Part shown: piece after piece, positions 1 to 9,137 of the stretch
Position numbering within the stretch: the first letter of the stretch is position 1
How the letters are laid out: each line of letters begins with the position of its first letter
Origin: Leucobacter sp. UT-8R-CII-1-4
GTDB taxonomy: Bacteria; Actinomycetota; Actinomycetes; Actinomycetales; Microbacteriaceae
Assembly (NCBI RefSeq): GCF_030010235.1
Contig: NZ_JASCRS010000002.1
Location: 62,001 to 126,000 of the forward strand
Direction: 5' to 3'
Length of the DNA: 64,000 bases
Translations under genes and position numbers: made by a program
The notes under the pieces: model-generated
What the model was told of the DNA's origin: nothing
What the model saw: only the letters and a program-made list of their open reading frames with translations
Databases searched by the model: none

Positions 1-681
1 GAAGCTTGACACCTCAAGCGGGTTGAACCAAGACAGCTCAGGCATGCGGCCCTCGGTGTTCGCTGAATCAGCTGCCCCGATGAACATCGCAATGATGAAC
101 CAGATGAGCACTGCGACCTGGAAGGTCACGGTAATGTACTGGAAAACCTTCGTCGAAGTCATACCGCGATACGAGATCACGGTTGCCATGGTCATAAAGC
201 CTAGGCAGACCAAGATGTTGATAAAGCGGTTTCCGGCGATATCGGCAATCGATGGGTCATTCGCAATGATCGCAATCGACTGGAACAAGAACTCGACGGC
301 AATACCGGCCAGGTTCGAAAGCACCAGCACGGTTGCAGCGATAAGGCCCCAACCTGCCATCCAGCCCACCCAAGGGCCGAAGGCACGTGAGGCCCAAGTG
401 AATGAAGTACCAGAGTCGGGCATCGCCGAGTTCAGTGAACGGTAACCAATAGCGACAAGCAACATCGGCAGGAAGCCTGCAAGGAAGATTGCTGGAGTCT
501 GGTAGCCGACTTCACTGGCTGCTGGTCCGACTGCCGAAGTAAGAGTGTATGCGGGTGCACACACCGAGAGACCGATCACAATGGCGCCTAGCACGCCTAC
601 GGTTCCCTGCGGCAGGCCCTTCCGACTAATACCTGTAACCGAATCAAGGGCCCGGGTAGGGGGGTCCGTCGTTGCTGCCAT
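1..681 (-). CDS. APC-family amino acid/amine permease, N-terminal part (runs off window)
   Basis: The reading frame begins with ATG at 681 and stays open to the left edge, so about 227 codons of the N-terminal half are visible. After a short polar N-terminus (MAATTDPPTRALDSVTG) it contains several hydrophobic spans typical of the amino acid-polyamine-organocation superfamily, including a GVLGAIVIGLSVCAPAYTL first helix and a segment GTSFTWASRAFGPWVGWMAG that matches the conserved helix 2-3 region. By family it should be a proton-coupled transporter of an amino acid or amine in the cytoplasmic membrane; the substrate cannot be told. It is the first of three APC permeases in the window (others at 49.2 and 56.6 kb). 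Confidence 0.85.
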   Translation of the reverse strand, partial: MAATTDPPTRALDSVTGISRKGLPQGTVGVLGAIVIGLSVCAPAYTLTSAVGPAASEVGYQTPAIFLAGFLPMLLVAIGYRSLNSAMPDSGTSFTWASRAFGPWVGWMAGWGLIAATVLVLSNLAGIAVEFLFQSIAIIANDPSIADIAGNRFINILVCLGFMTMATVISYRGMTSTKVFQYITVTFQVAVLIWFIIAMFIGAADSANTEGRMPELSWFNPLEVSSF

Positions 682-772
682 AGCATCTGCTCCGTTTCTC
701 AGACTGTGTAACCTGCCCGATTGTAGTCGCGGAAGATGAAAACGTCTAATGAACGGAATATTACCTACGAAT

Positions 773-1222
773 TTAGTCGCGTTTTAGCGAAATTGCTGAC
801 CGAATCGCCCTTCTAGCCCGCGAACGGTCGCCACATGCGTCGTAGACCAGACCGAGGCGTGCCCAGGCCCGCCAGCTCTCTGGATCTGCCTCAGTTTCGG
901 CGCGATAGTGATCAAACACCGAGTCAGCAACCTCACGGTCTGGCTTGCCCGTTGGCCCCGCCAAACCAAGATCATCTGGCAGTAAACCTTCGGCATCAAG
1001 CTGATCAACAATCGCCGTAGAACGAAACCCGAACATCAGCTCGCGAGCAAGCGCCCACGCGCCAATGAGTGGCAGCACAATCAGCGCCACGCCCATCGCA
1101 ATCGCGATCGGCGTGCCAGAGCCGAGCAGCGCAAATGCGCGCACGCCAGCAAACACAAAGTAGAGCACGAGCAGCACGCTCATGATCGATACGCCAATAA
1201 TGGCCCGGGTTCTTGCACTCAT
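773..1222 (-). CDS. Small membrane protein with a TPR-like C-terminal motif
   Basis: 149 residues. Two hydrophobic spans lie at roughly residues 8-30 and 38-60; the remaining half is soluble and ends with a tetratricopeptide-like motif (ESWRAWARLGLVYDACGD followed by an Ala/Arg-rich helix). The start codon overlaps the stop of dapB by four bases (ATGA), so it is translationally coupled to dapB and is the last gene of the M16 peptidase-dapB operon. I do not recognise a named family; a protein of this size downstream of dapB may be a membrane-anchored helper, but that is only positional inference. Confidence 0.75.
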   Translation of the reverse strand: MSARTRAIIGVSIMSVLLVLYFVFAGVRAFALLGSGTPIAIAMGVALIVLPLIGAWALARELMFGFRSTAIVDQLDAEGLLPDDLGLAGPTGKPDREVADSVFDHYRAETEADPESWRAWARLGLVYDACGDRSRARRAIRSAISLKRD

Positions 1223-1980
1223 GCGCGATCCACCGTCCCTAAACCAAGCACATGCTCAAGCCCAACCACGAGCCCCTCAAGAGTGCCAATAGCTTCAAGC
1301 GCAGCGCGAATACCCGCCTGATAGGAGTCTTTCGAATGGGTCACGTGCGTCACCACCAGCTCCTCGCCGGCTCCCCCAAAACGTACCTCTTGGCGAGCAA
1401 TCACACCCTGCATGCGCAGGCTGTGCACCGGCACCCCTGCAACCAGCTGGCCGCGTGCCGCCTGATCAGCAAACGGAGCCTCAACACCAGCACCGCCCTT
1501 GGCAGCCGCAATCAGTTCAGCCGTGCGAACAGCCGTGCCGCTCGGCGAATCAATCTTGCCCGCGTGATGGGCTTCAATGATCTCAATACTGTCGAAGTGT
1601 TTCGCCGCGATAGTTGCAAGCATTGTGCCTAGCACCGAGCCAAGCGAGAAATTCGGCACAACGAGAGCAGCAGCTCCGGGCTTGGCCGCAACGAAGTCTT
1701 GCAGCTCGTCAAGCTTTTCAGCTGACCAGCCACTCGTTCCGACGATCACTCGCTGCCCACGATCGAGCGCGCGCCGCACAATCTCTGGCGACACCTGCGG
1801 GTGGGTAACGTCGAAAAGCACTTGTGCCTGAGCGCCCTCGTTCTCGCCAGAGGCGCTTGTCAGGCGAGCTACCAGCTGAAAGTCTGGGTGTGCCTCGATA
1901 ACGTCACAGACGAAAGACCCGAGTCGGCCAGTTGCCCCGGTTACGGCAACCGTTGTAGGGCTTGTTGCGGTGTCACTCAT
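1219..1980 (-). CDS. dapB: 4-hydroxy-tetrahydrodipicolinate reductase
   Basis: 253 residues from ATG 1980. It reduces 4-hydroxy-tetrahydrodipicolinate with NAD(P)H in the diaminopimelate/lysine pathway, which also feeds peptidoglycan cross-links. Visible hallmarks are the Rossmann loop GATGRLG near the N-terminus and the catalytic signature EAHHAGKIDSPSGTA (His pair and Lys) in the middle. The frame is open further upstream, but ATG 1980 is preferred because it precedes the Rossmann strand by about ten residues and lies four bases after the upstream M16 gene stop, with a GGGG-rich ribosome site inside that gene's end. Length is normal for actinobacterial DapB. Confidence 0.95.
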   Translation of the reverse strand: MSDTATSPTTVAVTGATGRLGSFVCDVIEAHPDFQLVARLTSASGENEGAQAQVLFDVTHPQVSPEIVRRALDRGQRVIVGTSGWSAEKLDELQDFVAAKPGAAALVVPNFSLGSVLGTMLATIAAKHFDSIEIIEAHHAGKIDSPSGTAVRTAELIAAAKGGAGVEAPFADQAARGQLVAGVPVHSLRMQGVIARQEVRFGGAGEELVVTHVTHSKDSYQAGIRAALEAIGTLEGLVVGLEHVLGLGTVDRA

Positions 1981-1984
1981 GCGT

Positions 1985-3415
1985 TTAGCGTACCCCTGCC
2001 GTATTTGCGAAGGCGCTGCGCGAAACATCGCCAACAGCAACCACACTCTGCTCGCCAGCAGCCACGAACGCGGCGATCTTGCGAATATCGTCGCTCGTTA
2101 CCGCGTCGAATCGGGCCAGTGAAGTATCAAGCGTGAACAGCTCGCCGTTACCGAGCTCTGCACGGGCAAGACGCCCCATACGGGTGTCACTGTCTTCAAG
2201 CGCAAGCGCCGATGATCCAGCGATCTGACCGAGGGCGCGGTCGCGCTCGTCTTCGGTAATGCCATCGGCGGCAACCTTCTGCAGTTCTTCGCGCGCCAGT
2301 TCGAGCACCTGCCCTGCCTTTTCAGGCATGGTGCCTGCGTAAATGCCGAAGACTCCCCCGTCGCTGTAGCTCGCGCCAAACGAATACGCCGTGTAGGCCA
2401 GCCCACGCTTCTCACGAATTTCTTGGAAGAGTCGGCTCGACATGCCGCCGCCAAGCACCGAGTTCATCATGCCAAACGCGAAACGTCGTGGATCGCCAGC
2501 GCGAAGCGCACTCGTGCCGACCATCAGATTGATCTGCTCGCTTTCGCGCTCGATGAGGTGAATTGAAGCCTGGTCAAAGGCGCTGCTGCTGCCGGCGCTG
2601 CTGTCGTCTACGCTGCTGCCTGCCGCACTGCCGTCAACTGTCGTTTCGTCGACCGACGCAACTGCCCTGCGCTTCGGTGCCCGGTTCTCGTTTGTGTTCC
2701 AACGACCCCCGGCCAGATTCAGGGCAGCGACAACCTGGTCTACGAGGCGGTCGTGATCCACCGCGCCCGCGGCAGCGATAACAAGCGTCGACGGGTCATA
2801 CTGAGCGAAGTAGTGCGCCATCACATCGTCGCGGCGTGCCGCACGAATCGTGTCTGGGTTGCCGCCGATGGGTCGGCCCAGCGGGTGAGCGCCGAGTACT
2901 GCCTCAAAAAAGCGCTCGTTCGCAACATCGGAGAGGTCGTCAGCTGCCATTGCGAGCTCTTCGAGAATGACGCCGCGTTCGGTCTCGAACTCGCCCTCGT
3001 CGATCACCGAGTTGGTGACCATATCGGCGAGAGTTTCTACCGCACCATCAAGATCAACATCGCGTACCTTCGCGTAGTAGCACGTGTATTCTTTCGCGGT
3101 CAGCGCGTTATTTTCGGCGCCAATTCGATCGAAACTGGTCGCAATTTCGTAGGCGTTGCGCGTGGGAGTGCCCTTGAACAGTAGGTGCTCAAGAAAGTGG
3201 GTGCTGCCGAGACTGCCGGGCGCATCGCCGCGTTCAGCCTGCTCGTCGCGCGAGCCGATGCCCACCCAGAAACCAATCGTCGCCGAGCGCGAACCCGGCA
3301 TGTGTTCGGTGAGCACACGAAGCCCGCTCGGGTGTACGGTGCGCCGCATCAGCGCTCCGCCAAGATCGGCTTCGAGTTCGGGCTGGTCAAGGGGAAGAAT
3401 CAACGGTTCTGGCAC
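1985..3415 (-). CDS. M16-family zinc metalloprotease (processing-peptidase type)
   Basis: 476 residues from a GTG start. The inverted zinc motif HFLEH is present near residue 75, with the distal Glu helix (ERGVILEELAMAADD) about 75 residues later, so the N-terminal M16 domain looks catalytically intact; the C-terminal half is the usual inactive M16 domain. It belongs to the family found directly after pnp and before dapB in actinobacteria and Bacillus; substrates are generally unknown but it is presumed cytosolic. Odd feature: a low-complexity Ser/Ala/Asp/Gly linker (about 28 residues, encoded near 2573-2656) sits between the two domains. Likely cotranscribed with dapB, four bases away. Confidence 0.92.
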   Translation of the reverse strand: MPEPLILPLDQPELEADLGGALMRRTVHPSGLRVLTEHMPGSRSATIGFWVGIGSRDEQAERGDAPGSLGSTHFLEHLLFKGTPTRNAYEIATSFDRIGAENNALTAKEYTCYYAKVRDVDLDGAVETLADMVTNSVIDEGEFETERGVILEELAMAADDLSDVANERFFEAVLGAHPLGRPIGGNPDTIRAARRDDVMAHYFAQYDPSTLVIAAAGAVDHDRLVDQVVAALNLAGGRWNTNENRAPKRRAVASVDETTVDGSAAGSSVDDSSAGSSSAFDQASIHLIERESEQINLMVGTSALRAGDPRRFAFGMMNSVLGGGMSSRLFQEIREKRGLAYTAYSFGASYSDGGVFGIYAGTMPEKAGQVLELAREELQKVAADGITEDERDRALGQIAGSSALALEDSDTRMGRLARAELGNGELFTLDTSLARFDAVTSDDIRKIAAFVAAGEQSVVAVGDVSRSAFANTAGVR

Positions 3416-3472
3416 GCCTCTACCCTACTGGCTCGCCCATGCGAGATACCTCCGTCGAGATCGCCTCCTCTC

Positions 3473-3517
3473 ACCGAAACACACTGGTTTTTACGGGAAA
3501 TAGGGGTGTATCTCGGT
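3473..3517 (-). repeat. Dispersed intergenic repeat, copy A
   Basis: A 45-base stretch between the M16 peptidase gene and the pnp terminator that, read on the minus strand, matches copy C (42414-42458) at 36 of 45 positions by hand alignment, including a 22-base identical block (3473-3494 versus 42437-42458 reversed). It is AT-richer than its surroundings and is not part of any plausible gene. Next to it the phrase TCTCGGTGAA is repeated (3511 and 3530). See copies B and C. Confidence 0.75.
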
Positions 3518-3571
3518 GAAAGCACGCGATCTCGGTGAAGCAGCGCGCGGTGGATCGCATCGCCAGAACAG

Positions 3572-3611
3572 AAAACACCCCCGCACGCGGCGTGGCGTGC
3601 AGGGGTGTTTT
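3572..3611 (-). terminator. Terminator of pnp
   Basis: Inverted repeat of 17 bases (3572-3588 and 3595-3611) with one mismatch and a six-base loop, just after the pnp stop on the minus strand and followed in that direction by a T-run (TTTTCTGTTCT). Classical intrinsic terminator; the + strand side also ends in TTTTT, so it can act both ways. Confidence 0.85.
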
Positions 3612-3622
3612 TCTTGCGAGAG

Positions 3623-5902
3623 TTACTCGGCGGCTGCCTCTTCGGCTGGTGCCTCAGTTGCCTCTGCAGCAGCCTCTTCGAGCACTGGCTCGAGCGAGAG
3701 CTTGCCACGATCGTCAACCTTCGTGATCTTCACGAGGATCTTCTGACCGATCGAGAGCACATCGTCAACCGACTCGATACGCTTGCCACCGGCGAGCTTA
3801 CGAACCTCGCTGATGTGCAGCAGGCCGTCCTTGCCTGGAAGCAGCGACACGAATGCGCCAAACGCTGCGTTCTTCACAACCGTGCCAAGGTACTGCTCGC
3901 CAACCTCAGGGTTCTGTGGGTTTGCGATTGCGTTGACCTGTGCACGTGCAGCCTCAGCCGATGGGCCGTCGGTAGCGCCGATGTAGACGGTGCCGTCGTC
4001 ATCGATCGAGATCTCTGCGCCGGTCTCGTCCTGAATACCGTTGATGGTCTTGCCCTTAGGACCGATCAGCTCACCGATCTTGTCAACAGGAATGTTGACG
4101 GTGATCACGCGAGGAGCGGTTGGAGCCATCTCATCTGGGGTATCAATAGCGCGAGCCATGAAGTCGAGGATCTCGGTACGAGCCTGCTTCGCCTGTGCGA
4201 GTGCACCGGTCAGCACGTCTGAAGGGATGCCGTCGAGCTTGGTGTCGAGCTGCAGTGCAGTCACAAACTCCGAGGTACCAGCGACCTTGAAGTCCATGTC
4301 GCCGAGCGCGTCCTCAGCACCGAGGATATCGGTGAGAGCCTTGTAGCGACGCTCGCCGTTGACCTCGTCAGAAACGAGACCCATTGCGATACCGGCAACT
4401 GCGGCACGCAGTGGCACACCAGCGTTCAGCAGCGACAGAGTCGAAGCACAAACCGAACCCATCGAGGTCGAGCCGTTCGAACCCAGAGCCTCACTGACCT
4501 GGCGGATAGCGTATGGGAACTCCTCGCGGCTTGGCAGCACTGGCACGAGTGCACGCTCTGCCAAGAAGCCGTGGCCGATTTCGCGACGCTTCGGGCTACC
4601 AACACGGCCGGTCTCACCGGTCGAGTATGGCGGGAAGTTGTAGTGGTGCATGTAGCGCTTGCTGGTCGTTGGCGACAGCGAGTCGATCTGCTGCTCCATC
4701 TTCAGCATGTTCAGCGTGGTGACACCCATGATCTGGGTCTCGCCGCGCTGGAAGATAGCCGAGCCGTGCACGCGAGGAATAACCTGAACCTCTGCGTCGA
4801 GCGCGCGAACCTTGTCGAGCGGACGACCGTCGATACGTGCACCCTCGGTCAGTACGCGACCGCGCACAACCTTTTTGGTCACCGACTTGTATGCAGCCGA
4901 AACCTGGTCGCCGGCTTCAGCAGGCAGTTCGCCAGCCTCGACCTTTGCAGCGATAGCTTCCTTGACGCGAGCCTTGAGTGCATCGTCTGCATCCTGGCGC
5001 TCGATCTTGTCAGCGATCTGGTAGATGATGCCAAGCTCGGTCTCTGCAAGAGCCTCAACTGCTGCGTAAACCTCATCGGTGTAAGGCATGAAGACTGGGT
5101 AGTCTGCAATTTCCTTAGCCGACTGAGCAGCGAGCTGCTCCTGAGCCTTGACCAGCTGCGAGATGAAAGGCTTCGAAGCTTCGAGGCCCTGAGCCACAAC
5201 AGCCTCGTCAGGCTTCGTAGCGCCAGCCTTGATCAGGTTCCAAGAACCCTCGGTAGCTTCAGCCTCAACCATCATGATTGCGACATCTTCGCTGCCGTCA
5301 GCGTTCTTCACAACGCGGCCAGCAACCATCAGGTCGAAGACAGCTTCGCCAACCTGCTCAACGTTCGGGAATGCAACCCACTGGTCCGCAGCGCCTGCGA
5401 TACCAGGGATCAGCGCGAGGCGAACGCCTGCGATTGGGCCCGAGAATGGCAGACCCGAGATCTGAGTCGAAGCCGAAGCCGCGTTGATTGCAAGAGCGTC
5501 GTAGTACTCGCCTGGTGCGATCGAGAGCACGGTGACAACGATCTGCACCTCGTTGCGGAGGCCATCAACGAACGACGGGCGCAGTGGGCGGTCGATCAGA
5601 CGGCAAACCAGGATCGCCTCGGTCGATGGGCGACCTTCGCGACGGAAGAACGAACCGGGAATCTTGCCGGCAGCGTATGAGCGCTCTTCAACGTCAACGG
5701 TCAGTGGGAAGAAGTCGAAGTGCTCCTTCGGCTGCTTCGAGGCGCTGGTAGCGCTAAGCAGCATGGTTTCTTCGTCGAGGTATGCAGCAACAGCACCCTG
5801 TGCCTGCTGTGCAAGACGGCCAGTTTCGAAGCGAACGGTGCGCTTTCCGTACTTACCGTTGTCGAGGACAGCCTCGGCGAACTTGATTTCAGGACCCTCC
5901 AC
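3623..5902 (-). CDS. pnp: Polyribonucleotide nucleotidyltransferase (PNPase)
   Basis: 759 residues. Phosphorolytic 3'-5' exoribonuclease of the cytoplasm that also acts in RNA turnover and tailing. Two RNase PH-like domains are seen (about residues 10-230 and 320-560, including [11 protein letters not shown] and [22 protein letters not shown]), then a KH domain ([20 protein letters not shown]) and an S1 domain ([26 protein letters not shown]), ending in a Glu/Ala-rich tail of about 20 residues. The frame is open to 6010, but GTG 5902 is chosen because AAAGGAG lies directly upstream and the protein then begins VEGPEIKF, the usual start of the family. It is monocistronic here; rpsO, its frequent neighbour, is not adjacent. 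Confidence 0.97.
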   Translation of the reverse strand: MEGPEIKFAEAVLDNGKYGKRTVRFETGRLAQQAQGAVAAYLDEETMLLSATSASKQPKEHFDFFPLTVDVEERSYAAGKIPGSFFRREGRPSTEAILVCRLIDRPLRPSFVDGLRNEVQIVVTVLSIAPGEYYDALAINAASASTQISGLPFSGPIAGVRLALIPGIAGAADQWVAFPNVEQVGEAVFDLMVAGRVVKNADGSEDVAIMMVEAEATEGSWNLIKAGATKPDEAVVAQGLEASKPFISQLVKAQEQLAAQSAKEIADYPVFMPYTDEVYAAVEALAETELGIIYQIADKIERQDADDALKARVKEAIAAKVEAGELPAEAGDQVSAAYKSVTKKVVRGRVLTEGARIDGRPLDKVRALDAEVQVIPRVHGSAIFQRGETQIMGVTTLNMLKMEQQIDSLSPTTSKRYMHHYNFPPYSTGETGRVGSPKRREIGHGFLAERALVPVLPSREEFPYAIRQVSEALGSNGSTSMGSVCASTLSLLNAGVPLRAAVAGIAMGLVSDEVNGERRYKALTDILGAEDALGDMDFKVAGTSEFVTALQLDTKLDGIPSDVLTGALAQAKQARTEILDFMARAIDTPDEMAPTAPRVITVNIPVDKIGELIGPKGKTINGIQDETGAEISIDDDGTVYIGATDGPSAEAARAQVNAIANPQNPEVGEQYLGTVVKNAAFGAFVSLLPGKDGLLHISEVRKLAGGKRIESVDDVLSIGQKILVKITKVDDRGKLSLEPVLEEAAAEATEAPAEEAAAE

Positions 5903-5912
5903 GGGATCTCCT
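5903..5912 (-). promoter_or_regulatory. Ribosome binding site deciding the pnp start
   Basis: On the minus strand AAAGGAGATCCC directly precedes GTG 5902; the longer frame starting at 6010 has no comparable site. This supports the shorter PNPase. Confidence 0.75.
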
Positions 5913-6178
5913 TTACTCACGTGAGCACTCGGCAGTCCCGACCGCGAAGCGAATGCTGCGCTCGGTCGTGGATGCTGATGTTCAGTAGAAGACTGCTCTG
6001 CGTGCGTCACAATTGCGGCTCAGAGAAACCCACCACCGAAGACCAGCCCGCCAGCGTGCTCGGTTCATCGTTGATGCAGACACGGCTGCAAAAGCACACG
6101 TCCACACCACAAGGCTACCAGTCCAGGCCCAGAAACGCCCGTGTCTTTGTGTCACCGCGCGGCACGTACACTCGAATC

Positions 6179-6520
6179 ATGCGCCGTCTCTCCCCCGCAC
6201 TCGGCAACGTCGCGACAATCGCCTTGATCGCTTTGCCTATTGCGCTCGCCGCGGTACTCAATCAAACACTTCGTCCGTACCTCGCTGAGCGTCTCGGTGG
6301 AACCCCGCACGCATCTGGTGGCTGGAGTCGCGGCAGTTACCTGGCTTCAAATCGGTGGTGGGAGTTCGACGCTGCAACGCAGCTCAAACACCCGCTACTC
6401 ACCACCTATCTTGAGCAGTGGGATGGCCTTTACCTCGCTGCTGGTGGGATTCTTTCGGTAATCATCGCCAGCATTGTCTTTTATCTGGCAGCACGCACAA
6501 AAACCAAACGATCCGAGTGA
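6179..6520 (+). CDS. Small two-helix membrane protein of unknown function
   Basis: 113 residues from ATG 6179. A hydrophobic segment at about residues 8-26 and a second at about 85-105 flank a polar middle with several Trp residues (GGWSRGSYLASNRWWEF); the C-terminus is basic (KTKRSE). Topology suggests both ends inside and the middle outside. It is divergent from pnp and convergent with serA; its stop codon lies within the stem of the shared terminator. No family recognised. Confidence 0.7.
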   Translation: MRRLSPALGNVATIALIALPIALAAVLNQTLRPYLAERLGGTPHASGGWSRGSYLASNRWWEFDAATQLKHPLLTTYLEQWDGLYLAAGGILSVIIASIVFYLAARTKTKRSE

Positions 6521-6548
6521 GGCAACATTGCGCCTCACTCGGATCGTT
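6507..6548. terminator. Bidirectional terminator between the small membrane gene and serA
   Basis: Perfect 17-base inverted repeat (6507-6523 and 6532-6548) with an eight-base loop. It serves both convergent genes, and the stop codon of the + strand gene is inside the left arm. Confidence 0.85.
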
Positions 6549-6572
6549 AGATTGAGTTCGTTCAATCAGAAC

Positions 6573-8165
6573 TTATAGCTCTACGACGTCTACTGTGCGC
6601 AGCACGTCAGCACCGATTGCTGCACCAAGCTGCTCGATCACGTCTGCTGGTACAGCAGAGTCAACCGAGAGCACTGAGAGCGCAGTGCCCTTCTTAGCGT
6701 CACGAGCGATCTGCAGACCGGCGATGTTCACACCGGCGTCACCAAGCAGCCCACCGTAGGCGGCGACGATGCCTGGGCGATCCTCGTAGCTGAAGATAAC
6801 GAGGTGCTCGCTGATTGGCAGCTCAAGGTCGTAACCGTTGATCTCGATAATCTTTTCAACCTGCTTTGGCCCGGTCAGAGTGCCCGACACCGAAAGCTGG
6901 TGGCCCTCTGCAGTGGTGCCGCGCAGCGTGATCACGTTGCGGTAGCTCTCTGAAGCGGCGTCGACGCTGAAACGAACCTCAACCCCGCGCTGCTCTGCGA
7001 TAAGCGGAGCGTTCACGTACGAAACCGGCTCGCTAACAACCTGCGAGAACAGGCCCTTGAGCGCAGCTAGACGCAATACCTGCACATTGTGCTCGCTCAG
7101 TTCGCCGTGCACCTCAACGTCGAGTGAAGTGATTGGGCCAGCAGCGAGACCCGCAAAAATCTGGCCGAGCTTTTCGGTGAGCGGCAGGCCGGGCTTCACG
7201 TACTCGTTGATGGTGCCACCGGCAACGTTCACGGCATCTGGCACCAGCTCGCCCGCGAGCGCGAGGCGAACCGACTTTGCAACCGAGATACCGGCCTTCT
7301 CCTGAGCTTCTTCGGTCGAAGCGCCAAGGTGCGGTGTGACGTTAATCTTCGGGTGCGCGGTGAGCACAGTGTCTTTCGGCGGCTCCTGCACGAACACGTC
7401 GAGTGCAGCGCCAGCAATCTCACCAGCGTCAAGAGCAGCAACCAGGGCTTCTTCGTCAATCAGACCGCCGCGGGCAACGTTCACCACGTATGCGGTTGGC
7501 TTCATCGCCTTGAGCTGAGCTTCACCGATCATGCCGAGCGTCTCCGGGGTGCGTGGCATGTGAATGGTGAGGAAGTCGGCGCGTGCAACCAGCTCGTCGA
7601 GTTCGACCAGCTCGGCACCGAGCTGTGCGGCACGAGCGGCCGGAATGTATGGGTCGTACGCGATGATGTCAACGCCGAAGCCGCGCAGACGCTCCGCGAC
7701 AAGGGCACCGATGCGGCCGAGTCCGACGATACCGATCGTCTTTTCGTACAGCTCGGTTCCGGTGAACGAGGATCGCTTCCACTCACCCGCGCTGAGCGAG
7801 CCGTGGGCACGCTGCAAGTGACGGGCGAGGCCAAGGATGTGCGAGACAGTAAGCTCTGCCGCACTGATGATGTTCGAGGTTGGTGCGTTAACGACCATGA
7901 CACCGGCCTGCGTTGCAGCCTTGATGTCAACGTTGTCAAGGCCCACTCCAGCGCGGGCGATGACCTTGAGCTGAGGAGCCCAGCTCAGCGCTTCTTCGTC
8001 AATCTGAGTTGCCGAGCGCACGAGCACAGCATCGGCGTTGGCAAGCGCGTCACGGAGCGCCGCACGATCCGTGCCATCGACGTTGCGCACGTCGAAGTCC
8101 GGGCCAAGAGCGGCGATCGTAGCGGGTGAAAGTTCTTCTGCGAGTAGCACGACCGGCGCGGGCAT
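6573..8165 (-). CDS. serA: D-3-phosphoglycerate dehydrogenase
   Basis: 530 residues, the long actinobacterial form (the Mycobacterium enzyme is of similar size). It oxidises 3-phosphoglycerate to 3-phosphohydroxypyruvate, first step of serine synthesis. Seen: substrate-binding N-terminus (VRSATQIDEEAL, ARAGVGLDNVDI), NAD-binding core with GIVGLGRIGALVAERL, VNVARGGLIDEEAL and the HLGASTEEAQ catalytic His region, then the intervening domain (about residues 320-450) and a C-terminal ACT domain (SYEDRPGIVAAYGGLLGDAGVNIAGLQIAR) that normally mediates serine feedback. Monocistronic, bounded by hairpin terminators on both sides. Confidence 0.97.
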   Translation of the reverse strand: MPAPVVLLAEELSPATIAALGPDFDVRNVDGTDRAALRDALANADAVLVRSATQIDEEALSWAPQLKVIARAGVGLDNVDIKAATQAGVMVVNAPTSNIISAAELTVSHILGLARHLQRAHGSLSAGEWKRSSFTGTELYEKTIGIVGLGRIGALVAERLRGFGVDIIAYDPYIPAARAAQLGAELVELDELVARADFLTIHMPRTPETLGMIGEAQLKAMKPTAYVVNVARGGLIDEEALVAALDAGEIAGAALDVFVQEPPKDTVLTAHPKINVTPHLGASTEEAQEKAGISVAKSVRLALAGELVPDAVNVAGGTINEYVKPGLPLTEKLGQIFAGLAAGPITSLDVEVHGELSEHNVQVLRLAALKGLFSQVVSEPVSYVNAPLIAEQRGVEVRFSVDAASESYRNVITLRGTTAEGHQLSVSGTLTGPKQVEKIIEINGYDLELPISEHLVIFSYEDRPGIVAAYGGLLGDAGVNIAGLQIARDAKKGTALSVLSVDSAVPADVIEQLGAAIGADVLRTVDVVEL

Positions 8166-8189
8166 TAGGAAATATTCCTCCGAGAACGA

Positions 8190-8223
8190 GTGGTGGGGTG
8201 CACGGATTCGCGCACCCCACCAC
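8190..8223 (-). terminator. Terminator after the two-gene membrane operon
   Basis: Perfect 12-base inverted repeat (8190-8201, 8212-8223) with a ten-base loop in the short gap between the 8251-8571 gene and serA, both on the minus strand. It would separate the two transcription units. Confidence 0.7.
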
Positions 8224-8250
8224 TCTACTAGTGCTCGCTTACTGCAAGCC

Positions 8251-8571
8251 TCACATGAAGAACGAAGTCGGCGGAATGATCAGCGAGACTTCAAGCTGAA
8301 TCGCTGCGACAACAGAGAGACCGGTTGCAAGCAACAGCAGTCTTGCGCTGCCCTTGCGTTTGATGCCCGCAAGCAGCGCGACCAAGAAACCTACGGGAGG
8401 TAGGCACACACCAAACCACAGCCAGAACCAGCCAGCGGGATTCAGTTCAAGTCCGAGCTGGCTCGCCATTTCTGGCAGCTGCGTCATATTTCCGATTGCG
8501 GCGATCACCATAAAAACGTAGAGTCCGGTGATCACGGCAAACAGCACCCATCCGGTGATTGTTTTCGCCAT
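8251..8571 (-). CDS. Membrane protein of unknown function, three hydrophobic spans
   Basis: 106 residues starting MAKTITGWVLFAVITGLYVF. Hydrophobic spans lie at about residues 5-27, 45-65 and 74-98. The start ATG shares one base with the stop of the upstream gene (TAATG), so the pair is translationally coupled. No enzymatic motif; unrecognised family. Confidence 0.75.
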   Translation of the reverse strand: MAKTITGWVLFAVITGLYVFMVIAAIGNMTQLPEMASQLGLELNPAGWFWLWFGVCLPPVGFLVALLAGIKRKGSARLLLLATGLSVVAAIQLEVSLIIPPTSFFM

Positions 8572-9044
8572 TAGAACATTCCCCCGAACATCGGCAGCGG
8601 TACCAGCAGCACGAGGCCGATCAGCAGCCAGATCAGCATGCGCGAGACCTTGGCGCCACGGCACAGCACAAGAACCGTAATAAACCAGAAAGCTGGCGCA
8701 AATGGAGCGAGGTAGTAAATAACTTGCTGCAACGCGCCGCCAAGCGAGCCACTGGTGTCAACAACTGCCGCGTTGGTCGCGGCAACCGCGCCTGCCCAGC
8801 TAAACCAAACGTACATGAACAGCAGATAGAGACCGCCAAGCAGCCCGAGCAGCACGAGCGCCACATTCGACAGCTGCGCGCGCCCCTCACCTGCTACGGC
8901 CTCACCGTTTGCGGCATCAACCGCATCGCCTACAGAATCTTCAACGGGAACGGCAGAGGCTTTGGCCGCTTCGGCCTGCCCTTCGACCGTCCAACCACTC
9001 GCTATCGAGCTTTCGCGAGCGGATTGCTCGTTGTCTTTGACCAT
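8571..9044 (-). CDS. Membrane protein with a long polar N-terminal tail
   Basis: 157 residues. The first about 58 residues are polar and Glu/Ala/Ser-rich, followed by three hydrophobic spans (about 60-82, 100-125 and 130-152) ending in LLVPLPMFGGMF. First gene of a two-gene operon with the coupled downstream membrane gene. I do not recognise it; the two proteins may form a complex, judging only from coupling and similar size. Confidence 0.72.
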   Translation of the reverse strand: MVKDNEQSARESSIASGWTVEGQAEAAKASAVPVEDSVGDAVDAANGEAVAGEGRAQLSNVALVLLGLLGGLYLLFMYVWFSWAGAVAATNAAVVDTSGSLGGALQQVIYYLAPFAPAFWFITVLVLCRGAKVSRMLIWLLIGLVLLVPLPMFGGMF

Positions 9045-9137
9045 AAGTACAAGACTATTCCAGCCTGCCTGAGACGACGATCCGAGCTACACTTACCAAC
9101 AGAATTTCCGACACTTATGCGCCATAGAAGGAGCACC

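Noticed and set aside
4571-5680. 369-codon + strand ORF opposite pnp
   Set aside because: It is antisense to the well-conserved pnp and has no ribosome site or recognisable motif.
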